A stretch of 64,000 nucleotides of DNA from Synechococcus sp. MU1617 (GTDB lineage: Bacteria > Cyanobacteriota > Cyanobacteriia > PCC-6307 > Cyanobiaceae). The DNA lies in assembly GCF_020514235.1 (NCBI RefSeq), contig NZ_VTLB01000001.1, positions 496,001 through 560,000 of the forward strand, in the 5' to 3' direction. Within the stretch, counting starts at the first letter, position 1. Each line of letters begins with the position of its first letter. The notes beneath the pieces were generated by a model. That model did no database searches and had not been told where the DNA came from. It saw only the letters and a program-made list of their open reading frames with translations. The translations under genes were made by a program, and so were the position numbers. Shown here one piece after another: positions 46,059 through 57,162 of this stretch.

Positions 46059-46805
46059 ATGGGGAAGCAAGGCGTGCGCAGACGGGTGATCGCTGGCAAC
46101 TGGAAGATGCACATGACCTGCGCCCAGTCGCGGGAATTCATGGAAGCCTTCCTGCCACTGATTGCTGACACCCCTGACGACCGCGACCTGGTGCTGGCAC
46201 CACCCTTCACGGCGCTGTCGACCATGGCGGAACTCAGCAAGAACTCCCGCCTCTGCCTGTCAAGCCAGAACGTGCACTGGGAAGGCCAAGGTGCCTTCAC
46301 TGGAGAGATCTCCCCAGCGATGCTCAAGGAGCATGGTGTGACCCACACGATCGTGGGCCACAGCGAACCCCGGAAATACTTCAGTGAAAGCGACGAGCAG
46401 ATCAACCACCGGGCCAGGTCATCCCAGTCCAACGGTCTGATTCCGATCGTTTGCGTTGGCGAAAGCGATGAGCAACGCGAACGGGGCGAAGCCGAACGGG
46501 TAATCCGCCGCCAGATCGAGCAGGGACTCGAGGGTCTCGATGCCGAGAAATTGGTGGTGGCCTACGAACCGATCTGGGCAATCGGCACAGGCAAAACCTG
46601 CGCTGCCGAAGAAGCCAACCGCATCTGTGGTCTGATTCGAAGCTGGGTGGGCTCCCCCGATCTGGTGATTCAGTACGGCGGCTCCGTCAAACCCAGCAAC
46701 ATTGATGAGTTGATGGGAATGAGCGATATCGACGGGGTTCTGGTGGGGGGCGCTTCCTTGGAGCCTGAAAGCTTTGGACGGATTGCCAACTACCAAGCGG
46801 CTTGA
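46059..46805 (+). CDS. tpiA: Triosephosphate isomerase
   Basis: 248 residues. [13 protein letters not shown] (substrate Lys), [15 protein letters not shown] (electrophilic His), [12 protein letters not shown] (catalytic Glu) and [14 protein letters not shown] (phosphate loop) are all present. It interconverts DHAP and G3P for glycolysis and the Calvin cycle. The third active-site motif reads HSEPR in place of the more common HSERR. The downstream folP frame overlaps its 3' end. Confidence 0.96.
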   Translation: MGKQGVRRRVIAGNWKMHMTCAQSREFMEAFLPLIADTPDDRDLVLAPPFTALSTMAELSKNSRLCLSSQNVHWEGQGAFTGEISPAMLKEHGVTHTIVGHSEPRKYFSESDEQINHRARSSQSNGLIPIVCVGESDEQRERGEAERVIRRQIEQGLEGLDAEKLVVAYEPIWAIGTGKTCAAEEANRICGLIRSWVGSPDLVIQYGGSVKPSNIDELMGMSDIDGVLVGGASLEPESFGRIANYQAA

Positions 46806-47628
46806 TTCAGGCGACTGGCCCCAGGGCTGGCGCCAACGCACAACTGTGATGGGGGTGATCAACATCACTCCCGATTCCTTCAGCGACGGAGGACGATTCC
46901 TGGCCAGTGAAAGGGCCCTCGCCGAAGCCCAGCGGCAACTGAGCAATGGCGCTGACGTTCTGGATCTGGGAGCCCAGAGCACCCGCCCTGGAGCTGAGGA
47001 GGTTGGCGCTGAGGAGGAATTACGCCGACTGTTACCTGCGCTCCAAGCAATACGGCAGCACTGCCCAGAGGCCCTGATCTCCGTCGACACGTTTCTCGCA
47101 CCAGTTGCCGCGAAAGCCCTGGAGGCAGGTGCCAATTGGATCAATGATGTGAGCGGTGGCAGGCGGGATCCAGATCTGCTGCGCGTCGTTGCCGATGCGG
47201 GCTGTCCGGTGGTGCTGATGCACAGCCGCGGTGACAGCCAAACAATGGATCAACTCACGACTTACACCGATGTCGTGACGGATGTGAAAGAGGCGTTGCT
47301 GGAGCGCAGCGAAGCCGCGATTCAAGCCGGCGTTGATGAAAGCCAAATCATCTGGGATCCGGGTCTCGGCTTCGCCAAGACCCACGAGCAAAACCTCCAG
47401 TTGCTGAGGAATCTGGAACAACTCACCGAGGGCCCACAACCGGTGCTGATCGGCCCTTCGCGCAAACGCTTCATTGGTGCCGTGCTCGACGAGCCCAGAC
47501 CGAAGGCGCGGCTCTGGGGGACCGCTGCCGTGGCCTGCCGCTGCGCTCAGGCGCGCGCTGCCGTGCTTCGGGTGCACGATGTAAGTCCCATCAGCCAGAC
47601 GCTGCGCATGGCTGCTGCCCTCTGGTGA
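46774..47628 (+). CDS. folP: Dihydropteroate synthase
   Basis: 284 residues if the TTG at 46774 is used (TTG 46783, or ATG 46849 directly before the core, are alternatives). Core motifs: [29 protein letters not shown] (pterin/pABA loop), [14 protein letters not shown], and [10 protein letters not shown] (phosphate site). Condenses pABA with the pterin pyrophosphate in folate synthesis. Overlaps tpiA by 32 nt if the long start is right, and overlaps the next gene by 4 nt (GTGA). Confidence 0.93.
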   Translation: MDGLPTTKRLDSGDWPQGWRQRTTVMGVINITPDSFSDGGRFLASERALAEAQRQLSNGADVLDLGAQSTRPGAEEVGAEEELRRLLPALQAIRQHCPEALISVDTFLAPVAAKALEAGANWINDVSGGRRDPDLLRVVADAGCPVVLMHSRGDSQTMDQLTTYTDVVTDVKEALLERSEAAIQAGVDESQIIWDPGLGFAKTHEQNLQLLRNLEQLTEGPQPVLIGPSRKRFIGAVLDEPRPKARLWGTAAVACRCAQARAAVLRVHDVSPISQTLRMAAALW

Positions 47629-48608
47629 GATCCACGATCTTCATACAGATCGCGGCTTACCGAGACCCGGATCTCCCGGCCACGCTGCACCACCTGATCG
47701 AAAGAGCAGCGCAACCCGAACGCCTGCGCTTCAGCATCTGCCTGCAGCTGGCTGATAACGACCCAGCCCACTGGGGAGAAAGCGCGTTTCCGAATCATCC
47801 ACACCTGAAGATCGTCAGGTTCGATGCAACTGAAAGTCATGGAGCCTGCTGGGCCCGTCGGCAGGCCCAAAGCTTTTACGGAGGGGAAAATTTCCTGCTC
47901 CAGATCGACAGCCACATGCGGGCCGTGGAGCACTGGGATGACCTACTGCTGACGACCTGGAGGGAATGCAGCGATGAGCGTGCCGTTCTCAGCGTTTACC
48001 CCAACGGCTTTCACCCACCCTGCCGATTGCAAACATCAACATTGCCGGTGATGGGAGCCGCCGGTTTCGATGACTACGGCATCCTCAAGCTGCGAGGCAT
48101 CAGCCGATTCCAACTTCCAGAAGAACAGCCAGAACGTCCTATCCCCGGAGCCTTTATCGCTGGAGGCTTCCTGTTCGGAGCCGGCTCAATCGTGAGCGAA
48201 GTTCCCTACGACCCAGAGCTGTATTTCTACGGAGAAGAGATTGCAATGTCGGCACGACTTTGGACTTCGGGTTTCAACATCTACGCCCCAAACCGTCTAC
48301 TGCTCTTTCACCTCTACAAATCGGAAGCTACGACAGCAGAGCATTCAGCCACCCATTGGGGCGATCACAGCGACTGGCACCAATACAACCTTCGCTCACT
48401 CAAACGTGTTCACAGACTACTTGGCAGCCTCGACAACGCTCCGGCAGCAATCCGCTGCTTTAATGATCATCCTGGCGGGCTAGAACCCTTTAAATTAGGG
48501 ACAACACGCAGTCTAACCATGTATCAACAGTGGGCTGGGGTTGATTTCAAAACAGCAAAAATCTGCCAATCCGCAAGAAAGGCAGATTTCAACATTTCGC
48601 AGTTCTGA
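47625..48608 (+). CDS. GlcNAc-transferase-family glycosyltransferase (GT60/Skp1-GnT-like)
   Basis: 327 residues, GTG start overlapping the folP stop. IFIQIAAYRDPDLPATLHHL at the start and FLLQIDSHMRAVEHWDDLLL near residue 90 (the D-S-H metal motif) are the signature of the PF11397 family, whose best-known members are the cytoplasmic Skp1 GlcNAc-transferases of amoebae. FIAGGFLFGAGSIVSEVPYD and YFYGEEIAMSARLWTSGFNI follow. The bacterial acceptor is unknown. The C-terminal 60 residues look less conserved and more AT-rich. Confidence 0.82.
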   Translation: MRSTIFIQIAAYRDPDLPATLHHLIERAAQPERLRFSICLQLADNDPAHWGESAFPNHPHLKIVRFDATESHGACWARRQAQSFYGGENFLLQIDSHMRAVEHWDDLLLTTWRECSDERAVLSVYPNGFHPPCRLQTSTLPVMGAAGFDDYGILKLRGISRFQLPEEQPERPIPGAFIAGGFLFGAGSIVSEVPYDPELYFYGEEIAMSARLWTSGFNIYAPNRLLLFHLYKSEATTAEHSATHWGDHSDWHQYNLRSLKRVHRLLGSLDNAPAAIRCFNDHPGGLEPFKLGTTRSLTMYQQWAGVDFKTAKICQSARKADFNISQF

Positions 48609-48631
48609 ATTGCAGCCAATTCATCTCCAAT

Positions 48632-48668
48632 AAAAAAGCCAGAGTTCTCAACAAACTCTGGCTTTTTT
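48632..48668. terminator. Bidirectional rho-independent terminator
   Basis: Stem GCCAGAGTT / AACTCTGGC (48638-48662) with a 7-nt loop, A-run before and T-run after. It separates the convergent glycosyltransferase and chlH genes. Confidence 0.92.
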
Positions 48669-48688
48669 ATTCATGACTTGGTCGAAAA

Positions 48689-51600
48689 TCAGTCGGTGAC
48701 AACACCCTCAATCCGATCTTCCACTTCCTGATACAGCTCCTGCAACTGCTCGATATTCTCGTCTGAGGTCTCCCAGTAGCCGCGACCGTGAACCTCAAGA
48801 AGCGTACCCACGATCTGACGGAAGCTGTTGGGGTTCAGTTCCAGCAGACGCTTGCGCATCTCCGGATCGTTGATGAAGGTCTCGTTGGCTTCCTCGTAAA
48901 CGAAGTTGTCGACGGCACCACTGGTTGCACTCCAACCCAAAGTGAAGTTGAGACGCTTGGCCACCTCTCGCACACCCTCATAGCCGGAGTCGAGCATGCC
49001 TTCGTACCACTTGGGATTCAGCAACTTGGTGCGTGAATCCAAGCGGATGGTTTCACTCAGCGAACGCACCTGCGCGTTGGCCGTGGTGGTGTCGGCGATG
49101 TAGCTGGTGGGAGCTTTGCCGTCATCACGGAGGCCCGCGATCAGCTTGGTGGGATCGGAGTCGAAGTAGTGGCTCACATCAGTGAGGGAAATCTCAGCCG
49201 AATCAAGATTCTGGAAGGTGACATCCGCCGTCTTCATCACGTTCTCGAACACCTCACGCTTCTGGTTCATCTCACCAGGGTTATCGGCATTGAAGGCGAA
49301 GGTCTTGCGAGAGAGGTACATCTCCTGCAGCTCACCTTCCTCCTCCCAGGTGCTGTTCTCCACCGCAAGGTTCACATTGGAGCTGTAGCTACCGCTGGCA
49401 TTGGAGAACACCCTGCAGGCCGCATCACGCAGACTCATGCCTTCTTTCTCGGCCTGCTCGAGGGCGTGCTTGCGAACGAAGTTCTGCTCTAGGGGCTCGT
49501 CGGCCTCTGCAGCCATTTTCACGGCCTGATCAATCAGGGCCATCTGGTTGATGAACAGATCGCGGAACACACCGGAGCAGTTCACCACCACATCAACGCG
49601 GGGGCGACCGAGTTCTTCAAGGGGGATCAGCTCAAGCTTGTTGACCCGACCCACGGAATCAGGCATCGGCTTGACGCCAACGAACCAAAGAATCTGAGCC
49701 AGAGATTCGCCGTAGGTCTTGATGTTGTCCGTTCCCCAGAGCACGCAGGCGATGGTCTCGGGCCAAGTGCCCTGTTCCTCGCGCTGACGCTCAATCAACT
49801 TGTCGACAACACTCTTGGCTGCAGCCACCGCGGCGCGGGTGGGAATCGCCTGCGGATCCAGCGCGTGGATGTTCTTGCCGCTGGGAAGCACACCAGGATT
49901 CCGAATCGGGTCACCACCAGGGCCCGGAAGGATGTATTCGCCATCCAGAGCCTTCAGAAGACTCTCCATCTCCATGTCGGCACACACCTGCTCGAGGCAG
50001 AAGCGCAGATAGGCAAAGAGCTTGTCGAGCTCGGCGGAATCGATCTGAACGAAACCGGCCGTGCAACAGGCCCGCAACCAGGGTGAGGGAAGCTTGAAGC
50101 CAAACTTCGCCAGCAGGTCGTAGAACCAACCGAAGCTGTTGCGCAGGCTGACACGACCATCACGACCGGTGAGGGTGCGAACCATGGCACCGATCGCAGC
50201 GCGGGATGTCTCCGTGATCGTGCGGTTGAGCTCGACATCAGCGAGCACGCCCTCGTCGTTGCCTTTGTAGATGTCTTCAATGGAGCGACCCATCGCCTCA
50301 GCCAGCAGACCGGGGAGTGAGCGCAGGCCATCCTCCTCACGCTCAAGAGCAGCGATGCTCACCAACGTGGCAACGGCTTCCTCCGCGGTGGGAGGCTTGC
50401 CAATGGTGTGCAGGCCACAAGGAAGGAGACGGCTTTCAATCTCCATCAACTGGCGATAAACGGCACCCACCAGCGCATCGCGTCCCTCCAATTCGAGGGT
50501 CGAAGCATCTTCCTCAGGAAGATCGACGTCCTTATCGAGGTTGCACTGACGTGCCGTCTCAACAATCGTGTTGACGATCTGAATGCCGCGGCCGCCCTCA
50601 CGGAGCTGCTGGTAGGAACCAACCAGCTCACCCAGTTCCTTCAGGCCCTTGTAGAGACCGGCGTTTTCGGCCGGAGGGGTGAGGTAACTGATGGTGGAGG
50701 CATAACCCCTGCGCTTGGCAATGGTGGCCTCGGAGGGGTTGTTGGCGGCGTAGTAATAAAGATTGGGCAGCGCACCGATCAGTGAATCGGGATAGCAGGT
50801 TTCGCTCATGCCCATCTGCTTTCCGGGCATGAATTCGAGGGAGCCGTGGGTGCCGAAATGCAGCACCGCATCAGCCTTCCAGATCTTCTGCAGGTAGGTG
50901 TAGTAGGCGGCGAAGCCATGGTGAGGGCTTGCACTACGGGAGTAGAGCAGGCGCATCGGGTCACCTTCGTAGCCAAAGGTGGGCTGAACACCAACGAAGA
51001 GGTTGCCGAAGTGGCGACCGAAAACCAAAAGATTCTGGCCATCGCTGTTGAGGTTGCCGGGGGGCTTGCCCCAGTTCTCTTCAAGCCGCTCGGAGTAAGG
51101 AGTTAGGCGCTCGTACTCCTCAACGCTCATCCGATGGGCGATCGACAGCTCCGGGGAGCCCTGCATGGCATCGGCGTCATTGATGACGGCCTCCAACAGC
51201 TCTCGAGGAGTGGAAGGCATGTCCTGAACGTCGTAGCCCTTTGCCTTCATCTCCTGCATCACCCGATGGATCGAGCCGAAGACGTCGAGGTAAGCCGCCG
51301 TTCCGACATTCCCCTTGTCGGGAGGGAAGCTGAACACGGTGATCGCCAGCTTCTTTTCGTTTCGGGGCTTGATCCGCAGTGATGACCAGCGAATTGCACG
51401 CTCAGCAATGGCATCAACCCGGTCTTGGAGGGTGTGAGCTTTGCCGGTGGCGTCGTCACGACCGGAGAGAACGATGGGCTCGATGGCACCATCAAGTTCC
51501 GGAATGGCGATCTGCAAGGCCACCTGCACCGGGTGCAGGCCGAGGTCGCTCTGTTCCCACTCCTGGGTAGTTTGGAAGACGAGGGGAAGCGCAACCATGT

Positions 51601-52699
51601 AGGGGCGGTTGAGCTTTTTCAGAGACTCAATCGCCTTCGGGTGGTCCTGGCGGGCCGGACCTCCGACCAGCGCAAAACCGGTGAGGGAGACGATGCCATC
51701 CACCAGGGGCTGCTCGGGATTCAGCGGGTCGTAGAAGAAAGCGTTGACCGGCCTAGAGAAGTCGAGGCCACCGCAGAAGATCGGAATCACGCGGGCACCA
51801 CGGAACTCCAGTTCCTGGATGGTGGCCACGTAATGCGCATCGTCACCGGTGACGATGTGGCTGCGCTGGAGAACCAGTCCGATCACAGGTCCTTTTCGGG
51901 CTTCCTCAGACAGGTCTGTTCGACTGGAGTTCCAGTTCAAATATTCCTTGAGGTCCTCGAACATCGAGGGAGCCAGGGGGTGCCAGATGCCGAGGTCGGG
52001 GAACACTTCGGGCTCCGCCACGTCCATCGCTGGACGCTGCTCACCTTCTGCGGCTGGGAAGACGTACTTGTCCGCCAGCATCAACAGGAAGTTGCGCAGG
52101 TTGTCGGGAGTACCGCCGAGCCAGTACTGGAAGCTGAGCATGAAGCTGCGGGCATCCTGCGCCTTCTCGACCGGCAGGTACTTGAGGACGGTGGGCAGCG
52201 TGTTCAGCAGCTTGAGCATCGCGTCCTGGAAACCAGCACCTCCGGCCTCCTTCCGCTTCTTCATGAAGCCTGCGATAGCGCTCTTGCTCTGACCGAGCTG
52301 GGCCATCGAGAAGCTGCCCAGCTTGTTCAGCCGCATCACTTCAGGCATGGACGGGAAGACCACAGCCGCCTTGAGTCGATCGCGGTGTGGGGCAACGGCG
52401 TCCACAACCTTCTGAGCCAGATCTTCAATGAAGATCAAAGAGGCGATAAAAACATCAGCCTCTGCCACATCGGCACAGAAACCGGCGTAGTTGTCGTCGT
52501 CGCGGAGTTCTTCGATCAGATAGCCGCTCAGCTCGATCCCGAGATCGCCACCTGACGCATTCAGTGCCGTCGCAGCCTGGGTGAGGGCGTTTTGATACTG
52601 AGGCTCGAGCACCACATAAACCGCCTTCATCACGGACTTGTGGTTCTGACCCTCCACAGGAGCAACTCGGCGATCGGCGGAGCGGACCTGTGTGAACAT
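48689..52699 (-). CDS. chlH: Magnesium chelatase subunit H
   Basis: 1336 residues, the usual ChlH length. The start [20 protein letters not shown] is what marine Synechococcus and Prochlorococcus ChlH proteins have. Recognisable regions include [55 protein letters not shown] and the C-terminal [20 protein letters not shown]. ChlH binds protoporphyrin IX and, with ChlI and ChlD (not in the window), inserts Mg2+ at the first step of chlorophyll synthesis. Divergent from dapB. Confidence 0.98.
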   Translation of the reverse strand: MFTQVRSADRRVAPVEGQNHKSVMKAVYVVLEPQYQNALTQAATALNASGGDLGIELSGYLIEELRDDDNYAGFCADVAEADVFIASLIFIEDLAQKVVDAVAPHRDRLKAAVVFPSMPEVMRLNKLGSFSMAQLGQSKSAIAGFMKKRKEAGGAGFQDAMLKLLNTLPTVLKYLPVEKAQDARSFMLSFQYWLGGTPDNLRNFLLMLADKYVFPAAEGEQRPAMDVAEPEVFPDLGIWHPLAPSMFEDLKEYLNWNSSRTDLSEEARKGPVIGLVLQRSHIVTGDDAHYVATIQELEFRGARVIPIFCGGLDFSRPVNAFFYDPLNPEQPLVDGIVSLTGFALVGGPARQDHPKAIESLKKLNRPYMVALPLVFQTTQEWEQSDLGLHPVQVALQIAIPELDGAIEPIVLSGRDDATGKAHTLQDRVDAIAERAIRWSSLRIKPRNEKKLAITVFSFPPDKGNVGTAAYLDVFGSIHRVMQEMKAKGYDVQDMPSTPRELLEAVINDADAMQGSPELSIAHRMSVEEYERLTPYSERLEENWGKPPGNLNSDGQNLLVFGRHFGNLFVGVQPTFGYEGDPMRLLYSRSASPHHGFAAYYTYLQKIWKADAVLHFGTHGSLEFMPGKQMGMSETCYPDSLIGALPNLYYYAANNPSEATIAKRRGYASTISYLTPPAENAGLYKGLKELGELVGSYQQLREGGRGIQIVNTIVETARQCNLDKDVDLPEEDASTLELEGRDALVGAVYRQLMEIESRLLPCGLHTIGKPPTAEEAVATLVSIAALEREEDGLRSLPGLLAEAMGRSIEDIYKGNDEGVLADVELNRTITETSRAAIGAMVRTLTGRDGRVSLRNSFGWFYDLLAKFGFKLPSPWLRACCTAGFVQIDSAELDKLFAYLRFCLEQVCADMEMESLLKALDGEYILPGPGGDPIRNPGVLPSGKNIHALDPQAIPTRAAVAAAKSVVDKLIERQREEQGTWPETIACVLWGTDNIKTYGESLAQILWFVGVKPMPDSVGRVNKLELIPLEELGRPRVDVVVNCSGVFRDLFINQMALIDQAVKMAAEADEPLEQNFVRKHALEQAEKEGMSLRDAACRVFSNASGSYSSNVNLAVENSTWEEEGELQEMYLSRKTFAFNADNPGEMNQKREVFENVMKTADVTFQNLDSAEISLTDVSHYFDSDPTKLIAGLRDDGKAPTSYIADTTTANAQVRSLSETIRLDSRTKLLNPKWYEGMLDSGYEGVREVAKRLNFTLGWSATSGAVDNFVYEEANETFINDPEMRKRLLELNPNSFRQIVGTLLEVHGRGYWETSDENIEQLQELYQEVEDRIEGVVTD

Positions 52700-52816
52700 C
52701 TGCGCGCTTTGAGCAATGTAAAGAACCTTACGGTGACTGGCCCTAAGGACGCGAGGATTTCTGATCGGCCGTTACACGAGCCGACCCATAGGCTTTGAAG
52801 CGTCTGCTGCGCTTTC

Positions 52817-53650
52817 ATGACCGCTCCGATTCCCGTCGTTGTCGCCGGTGCCCTGGGGCGAATGGGTGCCGAGGTAATTAGGGCTGTGGTGGGAGCCCAG
52901 GACTGCAGCCTTGTTGGCGCCATCGACAACACACCCGGCAAAGAGGGGGCAGACGTGGGGCTGGAGCTGGGCCTAGGGGAGCTTGAGGTGGCAGTGACGG
53001 CTGATTTTGAAGGTTGTCTCTGCGCTGTGAGCCAATCGGTGCGAGACAGCGGCAGCGGCGCCGTGCTGGTGGACTTCACCCACCCTTCCGTTGTGTACGA
53101 GCACACCCGAGCGGCGATCGCCTACGGCGTTCATCCCGTGATCGGGACCACAGGGCTCTCCCCTGAACAACTCAACGACCTCACCGAGTTTTCGGCCAAA
53201 GCTTCAGTGGGTGGGGCCGTGATCCCCAATTTTTCAGTGGGCATGGTGCTGTTGCAGCAAGCGGCAGCCGCAGCGGCACGGTTCTACGACCACGCGGAAC
53301 TGACGGAGTTGCACCACAACCGCAAGGCCGACGCCCCCAGCGGCACCTGCATCAAAACCGCTGAGCTGATGGAGGAGCTGGGGAAAAGCTTCAATCCCGA
53401 GGAAGTGGACGAACACGAATCCCTGGCGGGTTGCCGCGGTGGACAGCGGGACAGTGGCCTGCGGCTGCACTCCGTGCGGCTGCCGGGCCTGGTGGCTCAT
53501 CAGGAAGTGATATTCGGTGCCCCAGGGGAGACCTACACCCTGCGTCACGACACGATCGATCGTTCCGCCTACATGCCAGGCGTGCTGCTCACGGTGCGCA
53601 AGGTGGGCAGCCTCGGCAGCCTTGTGTATGGCCTTGAGCGCCTGATCTGA
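52817..53650 (+). CDS. dapB: 4-hydroxy-tetrahydrodipicolinate reductase
   Basis: 277 residues. N-terminal NAD(P) motif [29 protein letters not shown], and the catalytic/substrate region [20 protein letters not shown] with the His-His, Lys and PSGT of the family. Works in lysine and diaminopimelate (peptidoglycan) synthesis. Shares the 117-nt divergent region with chlH. Confidence 0.96.
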   Translation: MTAPIPVVVAGALGRMGAEVIRAVVGAQDCSLVGAIDNTPGKEGADVGLELGLGELEVAVTADFEGCLCAVSQSVRDSGSGAVLVDFTHPSVVYEHTRAAIAYGVHPVIGTTGLSPEQLNDLTEFSAKASVGGAVIPNFSVGMVLLQQAAAAAARFYDHAELTELHHNRKADAPSGTCIKTAELMEELGKSFNPEEVDEHESLAGCRGGQRDSGLRLHSVRLPGLVAHQEVIFGAPGETYTLRHDTIDRSAYMPGVLLTVRKVGSLGSLVYGLERLI

Positions 53651-53660
53651 AGGCGACACC

Positions 53661-54317
53661 ATGCTCATTCCCCTTCGCCCCGGTGAACTTCAACGGCTGA
53701 TCCCTGCCGTTGCCACGGGCAACCAGTTCCGCTTCTCCCTCGGCAACCCCCAGGAGGTGCTGCAGCGCCTGATGATCGCCGCCATCGGTGGAGTCATCAC
53801 ATTCCTGATCTACAACCAAGCGCAGCTCGGCAGCCGCTGGGGCCCCGTCTGGCTGGTGATCAGCGTCGTGTTCTTCCTGTATGTGCTTTGGGGCCCAATC
53901 GTTCAGGCCGGCCAGCGCAACGCCACCCTTCGGCGATATCCCTCGGCAGCCCTGTTCGAGGGCGAGGTGGCGGACGTGATCACGCGAGAGCGGGTGGAAA
54001 ACCGCCACGAGCAGGCCGACAGCCGCGGCCGGCTGGAACTCGTGGAGAACCGACGCACATGGATGCTGCTCGAACTCGAAGACGAGGAGGGTTATCTCGG
54101 CCGAGTGGCATTTCCGATGGAGAAAAAACACCAGTCGATCCGCCGCGGCAGCCTGATCCGCTGCTTGGTGCTGAGTGAGCGCAAGGATTTCTCAAAGATC
54201 GGCGCCCTCAGCGATGCTTGGCTGCCGGGCATGCGGATGTGGGTTGGCGAGTACCCATTCCTGCTCCGCCCAGCCTTTGAGGAGCTCTGCCAACTCCGCC
54301 TGAACAGCCGGCGCTGA
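53661..54317 (+). CDS. Conserved membrane protein, 218 aa
   Basis: Two spans near residues 38-80 ([40 protein letters not shown]), followed by a soluble C-terminal domain of about 130 residues with beta-rich stretches ([33 protein letters not shown]). It looks like a conserved cyanobacterial membrane protein, but I cannot name the family. It starts 10 nt after dapB and ends 65 nt before the Hlip gene. Confidence 0.7.
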   Translation: MLIPLRPGELQRLIPAVATGNQFRFSLGNPQEVLQRLMIAAIGGVITFLIYNQAQLGSRWGPVWLVISVVFFLYVLWGPIVQAGQRNATLRRYPSAALFEGEVADVITRERVENRHEQADSRGRLELVENRRTWMLLELEDEEGYLGRVAFPMEKKHQSIRRGSLIRCLVLSERKDFSKIGALSDAWLPGMRMWVGEYPFLLRPAFEELCQLRLNSRR

Positions 54318-54339
54318 ACAGCCACTGCCGAACATTTCT

Positions 54340-54364
54340 TAAACCTGGTTTACACTTCTTAGCA
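54340..54364 (+). promoter_or_regulatory. Palindrome and degenerate HLR1-like element upstream of hli
   Basis: TAAACCTGGTTTA (54340-54352) is a perfect 13-nt palindrome. Overlapping it, TTTACA (54349-54354) and TTAGCA (54359-54364) are 4 nt apart, like an imperfect pair of the (G/T)TTACA half-sites to which RpaB binds in high-light genes. The second half is only a 4/6 match, so the call is tentative. Confidence 0.35.
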
Positions 54365-54382
54365 ATTCAATCGGCGGCTTCC

Positions 54383-54634
54383 ATGTCTCAGTCTTCACCT
54401 TCCACTCCTGTCGTGCGCGGTGCACAGGTCACCATGGAAGACGGCGGTCGCCTCAACGCCTTTGCCACGGAACCCCGTATGGAAGTGGTTGAAGCGACGC
54501 AGGGTTGGGGTTTCCACGACCGCGCCGAAAAACTGAACGGCCGCATGGCCATGCTCGGCTTCATTGCTCTGCTCGCCACCGAGTTGGCCCTGGGCGGCGA
54601 ATCCTTCGTTCACGGGCTGCTCGGCTTGGGCTGA
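54383..54634 (+). CDS. hli: High-light-inducible protein (Hlip/SCP)
   Basis: 83 residues: a variable N-terminal part, then the single chlorophyll-binding helix [20 protein letters not shown] (Glu, Asn and Arg ligands of the CAB family) and [20 protein letters not shown]. Hlips bind chlorophyll and carotenoid in thylakoids and protect photosystem II during high light or assembly. It is a separate transcription unit with a palindrome/HLR1-like site upstream. Confidence 0.95.
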   Translation: MSQSSPSTPVVRGAQVTMEDGGRLNAFATEPRMEVVEATQGWGFHDRAEKLNGRMAMLGFIALLATELALGGESFVHGLLGLG

Positions 54635-54675
54635 TTGCCTCGCGCTGGATTGGGATGGCTGGCCAGACTCCCTGA

Positions 54676-55821
54676 ATGGCCCCTTCCCTTCCAGAGATTC
54701 ATGTTTTGGGCGCTGGTCCTACCGGCGCCCTTACAGCTCTTGCCCTCGGACTCCGAGGTCAGCGTGTGGTCCTGTTTGACCCGCTGACGTCATCGGAACT
54801 GCAATCCAGAAGCCGGGCCTACGCCATCACCCACTCCAGTCGTCGGTTGTTGACGAATCTGGGGCTTTGGCACGATCTACGCGATGCCTTGGTGCCTTTC
54901 CGTGAACTCGATTTGCGAGATGGGGCCACCAACGTCCGCGTTCTCTTCGGCCAGAACGATCTGGCAACAGCCAATCGGAACCATGACGGTATTGGCTGGA
55001 TCCTCGATCACCGGCCATTGATGAAGCTGTTGCTGGCACGGCTTGAGGCGAATGACAACGTTGCCATGCACCTGGCCGAACCATGCCCTGATCCAAGCGC
55101 TGATGCCCTGATCGTGGCGGCTGATGGACCGCGCTCCCCCACGCGAGATGCCTGGGGCATCCGTCACTGGGGCATCCGCTATCGCCAGGGATGTCTCACC
55201 GCAAAAGTTGTCCTACGGGGACTCCCCCACGACAGGGCCTGCGAGTTGTTTCGTCCGGAAGGCCCCCTCGCCGTTCTGCCTTTGGGTCAGGGAATCTTCC
55301 AGGTGGTGTGGAGTGCACCCTGGCAGCGTTGCCAGCAGCGCAGCACGCTGCAGAGCAGTGCATTTCTCGATCAGCTGGCCGCTGTTCTCCCGCAGGGGAT
55401 TGAACCGGATCACCTGCTCGACCAACCCCGTGCTTTCTCTCAACAATGGCTGCTGGCTCGCCGCTTTCATCGCGGACGAGGCGTGCTGATCGGCGAAGCA
55501 GGTCACCGCTGCCATCCCGTGGGAGGCCAAGGGCTCAATCTCTGCTGGCGGGATGTGGATGGATTGCTGCGCGCCGTGGAGCGGGGCGGCAGCGCTGCAA
55601 CGATCGCTCGGCACTACGGGATGAGCCGTTGGCTTGATGTTCTCCAGGTGGGTGTGGCAACGGATCTTCTGGTGCGGGTGTTCTCCAACCGCCAACCGCT
55701 GTTGCTTCCCCTGCGGCACTTGGCCCTGCTGCTGCTGAAACAGTTCTCTGTGCTGCGCCAACTCAGCTTGCGGGCCATGAGTGACGGCCCCATGCAGCTC
55801 TGGCGGGCCTTGCCAAACTGA
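54676..55821 (+). CDS. UbiH-like FAD-dependent hydroxylase
   Basis: 381 residues of the UbiH/VisC/COQ6 group. FAD-binding VLGAGPTGALTALALGLRGQ near residue 10, LIVAADGPRSPTRDAWGI (DG motif), and LIGEAGHRCHPVGGQGLNLC, WRDVDGLL (GD motif with the family-typical HP.GGQGLN). In cyanobacteria this enzyme may hydroxylate a quinone precursor or another ring; which one is not clear. DUF2949 gene 20 nt downstream. Confidence 0.87.
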   Translation: MAPSLPEIHVLGAGPTGALTALALGLRGQRVVLFDPLTSSELQSRSRAYAITHSSRRLLTNLGLWHDLRDALVPFRELDLRDGATNVRVLFGQNDLATANRNHDGIGWILDHRPLMKLLLARLEANDNVAMHLAEPCPDPSADALIVAADGPRSPTRDAWGIRHWGIRYRQGCLTAKVVLRGLPHDRACELFRPEGPLAVLPLGQGIFQVVWSAPWQRCQQRSTLQSSAFLDQLAAVLPQGIEPDHLLDQPRAFSQQWLLARRFHRGRGVLIGEAGHRCHPVGGQGLNLCWRDVDGLLRAVERGGSAATIARHYGMSRWLDVLQVGVATDLLVRVFSNRQPLLLPLRHLALLLLKQFSVLRQLSLRAMSDGPMQLWRALPN

Positions 55822-55841
55822 GCCAAGCGCGGGTCGCGACC

Positions 55842-56054
55842 ATGGTGATGTCCAGCCAGCGGCAACCCCCAGCAACCGAAGCGCTGCTGCACTTTCTGCA
55901 GCGCCGTTTGGGGTTGAGTCCCAGCGCCTTGGAGCTAGGGCAACGCCAGGCGGAATTGGAACAAGCCCCCCTCCCGATTGTGCTTTGGAGCTTCGGGTTG
56001 TTGAGTTTGCAGCAGTTGGAAGACGTCTTCGACTGGCAGAACAGTCAGCCGTAG
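55842..56054 (+). CDS. DUF2949 family protein
   Basis: 70 residues. [20 protein letters not shown], then [23 protein letters not shown] matches DUF2949, a small cyanobacterial family of unknown function, helical. ATG 55842 or 55848. Its 3' end overlaps the apt stop on the other strand by 10 nt. Confidence 0.82.
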   Translation: MVMSSQRQPPATEALLHFLQRRLGLSPSALELGQRQAELEQAPLPIVLWSFGLLSLQQLEDVFDWQNSQP

Positions 56055-56599
56055 CGCAACAACGCTTCCACGGGTTGGTCCGCAGGTAACGCCTGACGGC
56101 CTCCCAGCCCCTCCAGCTCGATCACAAAGGCAAAGCCCACCAAGCAACCACCGGCCTGCTCCACCAGTTGTCCTGTCGCTGCAGCCGTTCCACCGGTGGC
56201 CAGCAAATCGTCCACCACCAGGACACGGGGTGAATTCTCAAAGGCATCGGCTTGAATCTCGAGCCGATCGGTGCCGTACTCCAGGGCGTAGTCGAGACCG
56301 ACCACCTCACCGGGCAGCTTTCCAGGCTTCCGCACAGGCACGAAGCCAAGCCGTCGGTCGCTGGCCAAAGGAGCCCCAAAGATGAACCCCCGGGATTCGA
56401 TCCCCACGATCAGGTCAGGCTTCACCTGGTCGCAGAACCGGCCCAGCTGGCGGATCACCTCGGCCATTGCTTCGGGCGACCGCAGGAGCGGGTTGATGTC
56501 TCGAAACAGAATTCCAGGCTTGGGAAAGTCTGGAATTGAACGAATGTGCGACTGAAGATCCAAATCCAGGTGACGCAATGGCGGTGCCCCTGGCATCAT
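56045..56599 (-). CDS. apt: Adenine phosphoribosyltransferase
   Basis: 184 residues from ATG 56599 (56596 and 56608 also possible; 56608 would share a CATG with the divergent gene). [20 protein letters not shown] at the start, [25 protein letters not shown] and the PRPP loop [16 protein letters not shown] identify Apt. It salvages adenine to AMP. Convergent with DUF2949, divergent from DUF3038. Confidence 0.94.
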   Translation of the reverse strand: MMPGAPPLRHLDLDLQSHIRSIPDFPKPGILFRDINPLLRSPEAMAEVIRQLGRFCDQVKPDLIVGIESRGFIFGAPLASDRRLGFVPVRKPGKLPGEVVGLDYALEYGTDRLEIQADAFENSPRVLVVDDLLATGGTAAATGQLVEQAGGCLVGFAFVIELEGLGGRQALPADQPVEALLRYG

Positions 56600-56606
56600 C
56601 GCAGCC

Positions 56607-57155
56607 ATGACTGAAGCTCCAGCCCCAAGCGCACCCACCGACGGCGCGCGTCTCAGCCGGCGGGGCGTCGAGCGCCTCGACCTATTGCTTCTGACCATTG
56701 AGGCTCTTGATCTCAATGGTGGGGAGGCGATGGTCTGGACCAGCCAGCAGATGGGCCTTCAAGCGCAATTCCCTAACCGGGTTGAACTCTGGAAGCGGCG
56801 CTGTCATAACCCCCTTCGGCGCACCACCCGGCGGGACCAGCTCGACCCAGTGGACGCTGAATCCCTGATTTGCCTGGTGTGTGCCATGGCAGATCGGCTC
56901 TATCCAATGCTCCACCAACTCCTCTCGAGCCGCGAGCCGGAACAGCTCACCCAACAGCGTTGGCAGTTGTTCCACGAGCGCCTGCGCGACCTCATCGAAG
57001 AGCGGATGAATCAACGCCGGGAAGCGGTTGTTCGCCTTCTCACGATGGAGCCGGCGGCCCCTCTGCACCGCGAACTGATCAGCACCCTGGCGTTCTGCGC
57101 AGGCCCAGGAGGAATCGATCGACTCCGCGCCACCCTGCTCGACCCCACGCCCTAG
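56607..57155 (+). CDS. DUF3038 family protein
   Basis: 182 residues. [20 protein letters not shown], then [20 protein letters not shown] and [20 protein letters not shown] match DUF3038. It lies 7 nt before a DUF4335 gene, and the two families are found together in cyanobacteria. Function unknown. Confidence 0.83.
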   Translation: MTEAPAPSAPTDGARLSRRGVERLDLLLLTIEALDLNGGEAMVWTSQQMGLQAQFPNRVELWKRRCHNPLRRTTRRDQLDPVDAESLICLVCAMADRLYPMLHQLLSSREPEQLTQQRWQLFHERLRDLIEERMNQRREAVVRLLTMEPAAPLHRELISTLAFCAGPGGIDRLRATLLDPTP

Positions 57156-57162
57156 GCCGACC

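Noticed and set aside
51425-52555. 376-codon plus-strand ORF opposite chlH
   Set aside because: It is antisense to a clearly conserved part of ChlH; long antisense frames are expected in GC-rich genes, and the translation shows no domain.
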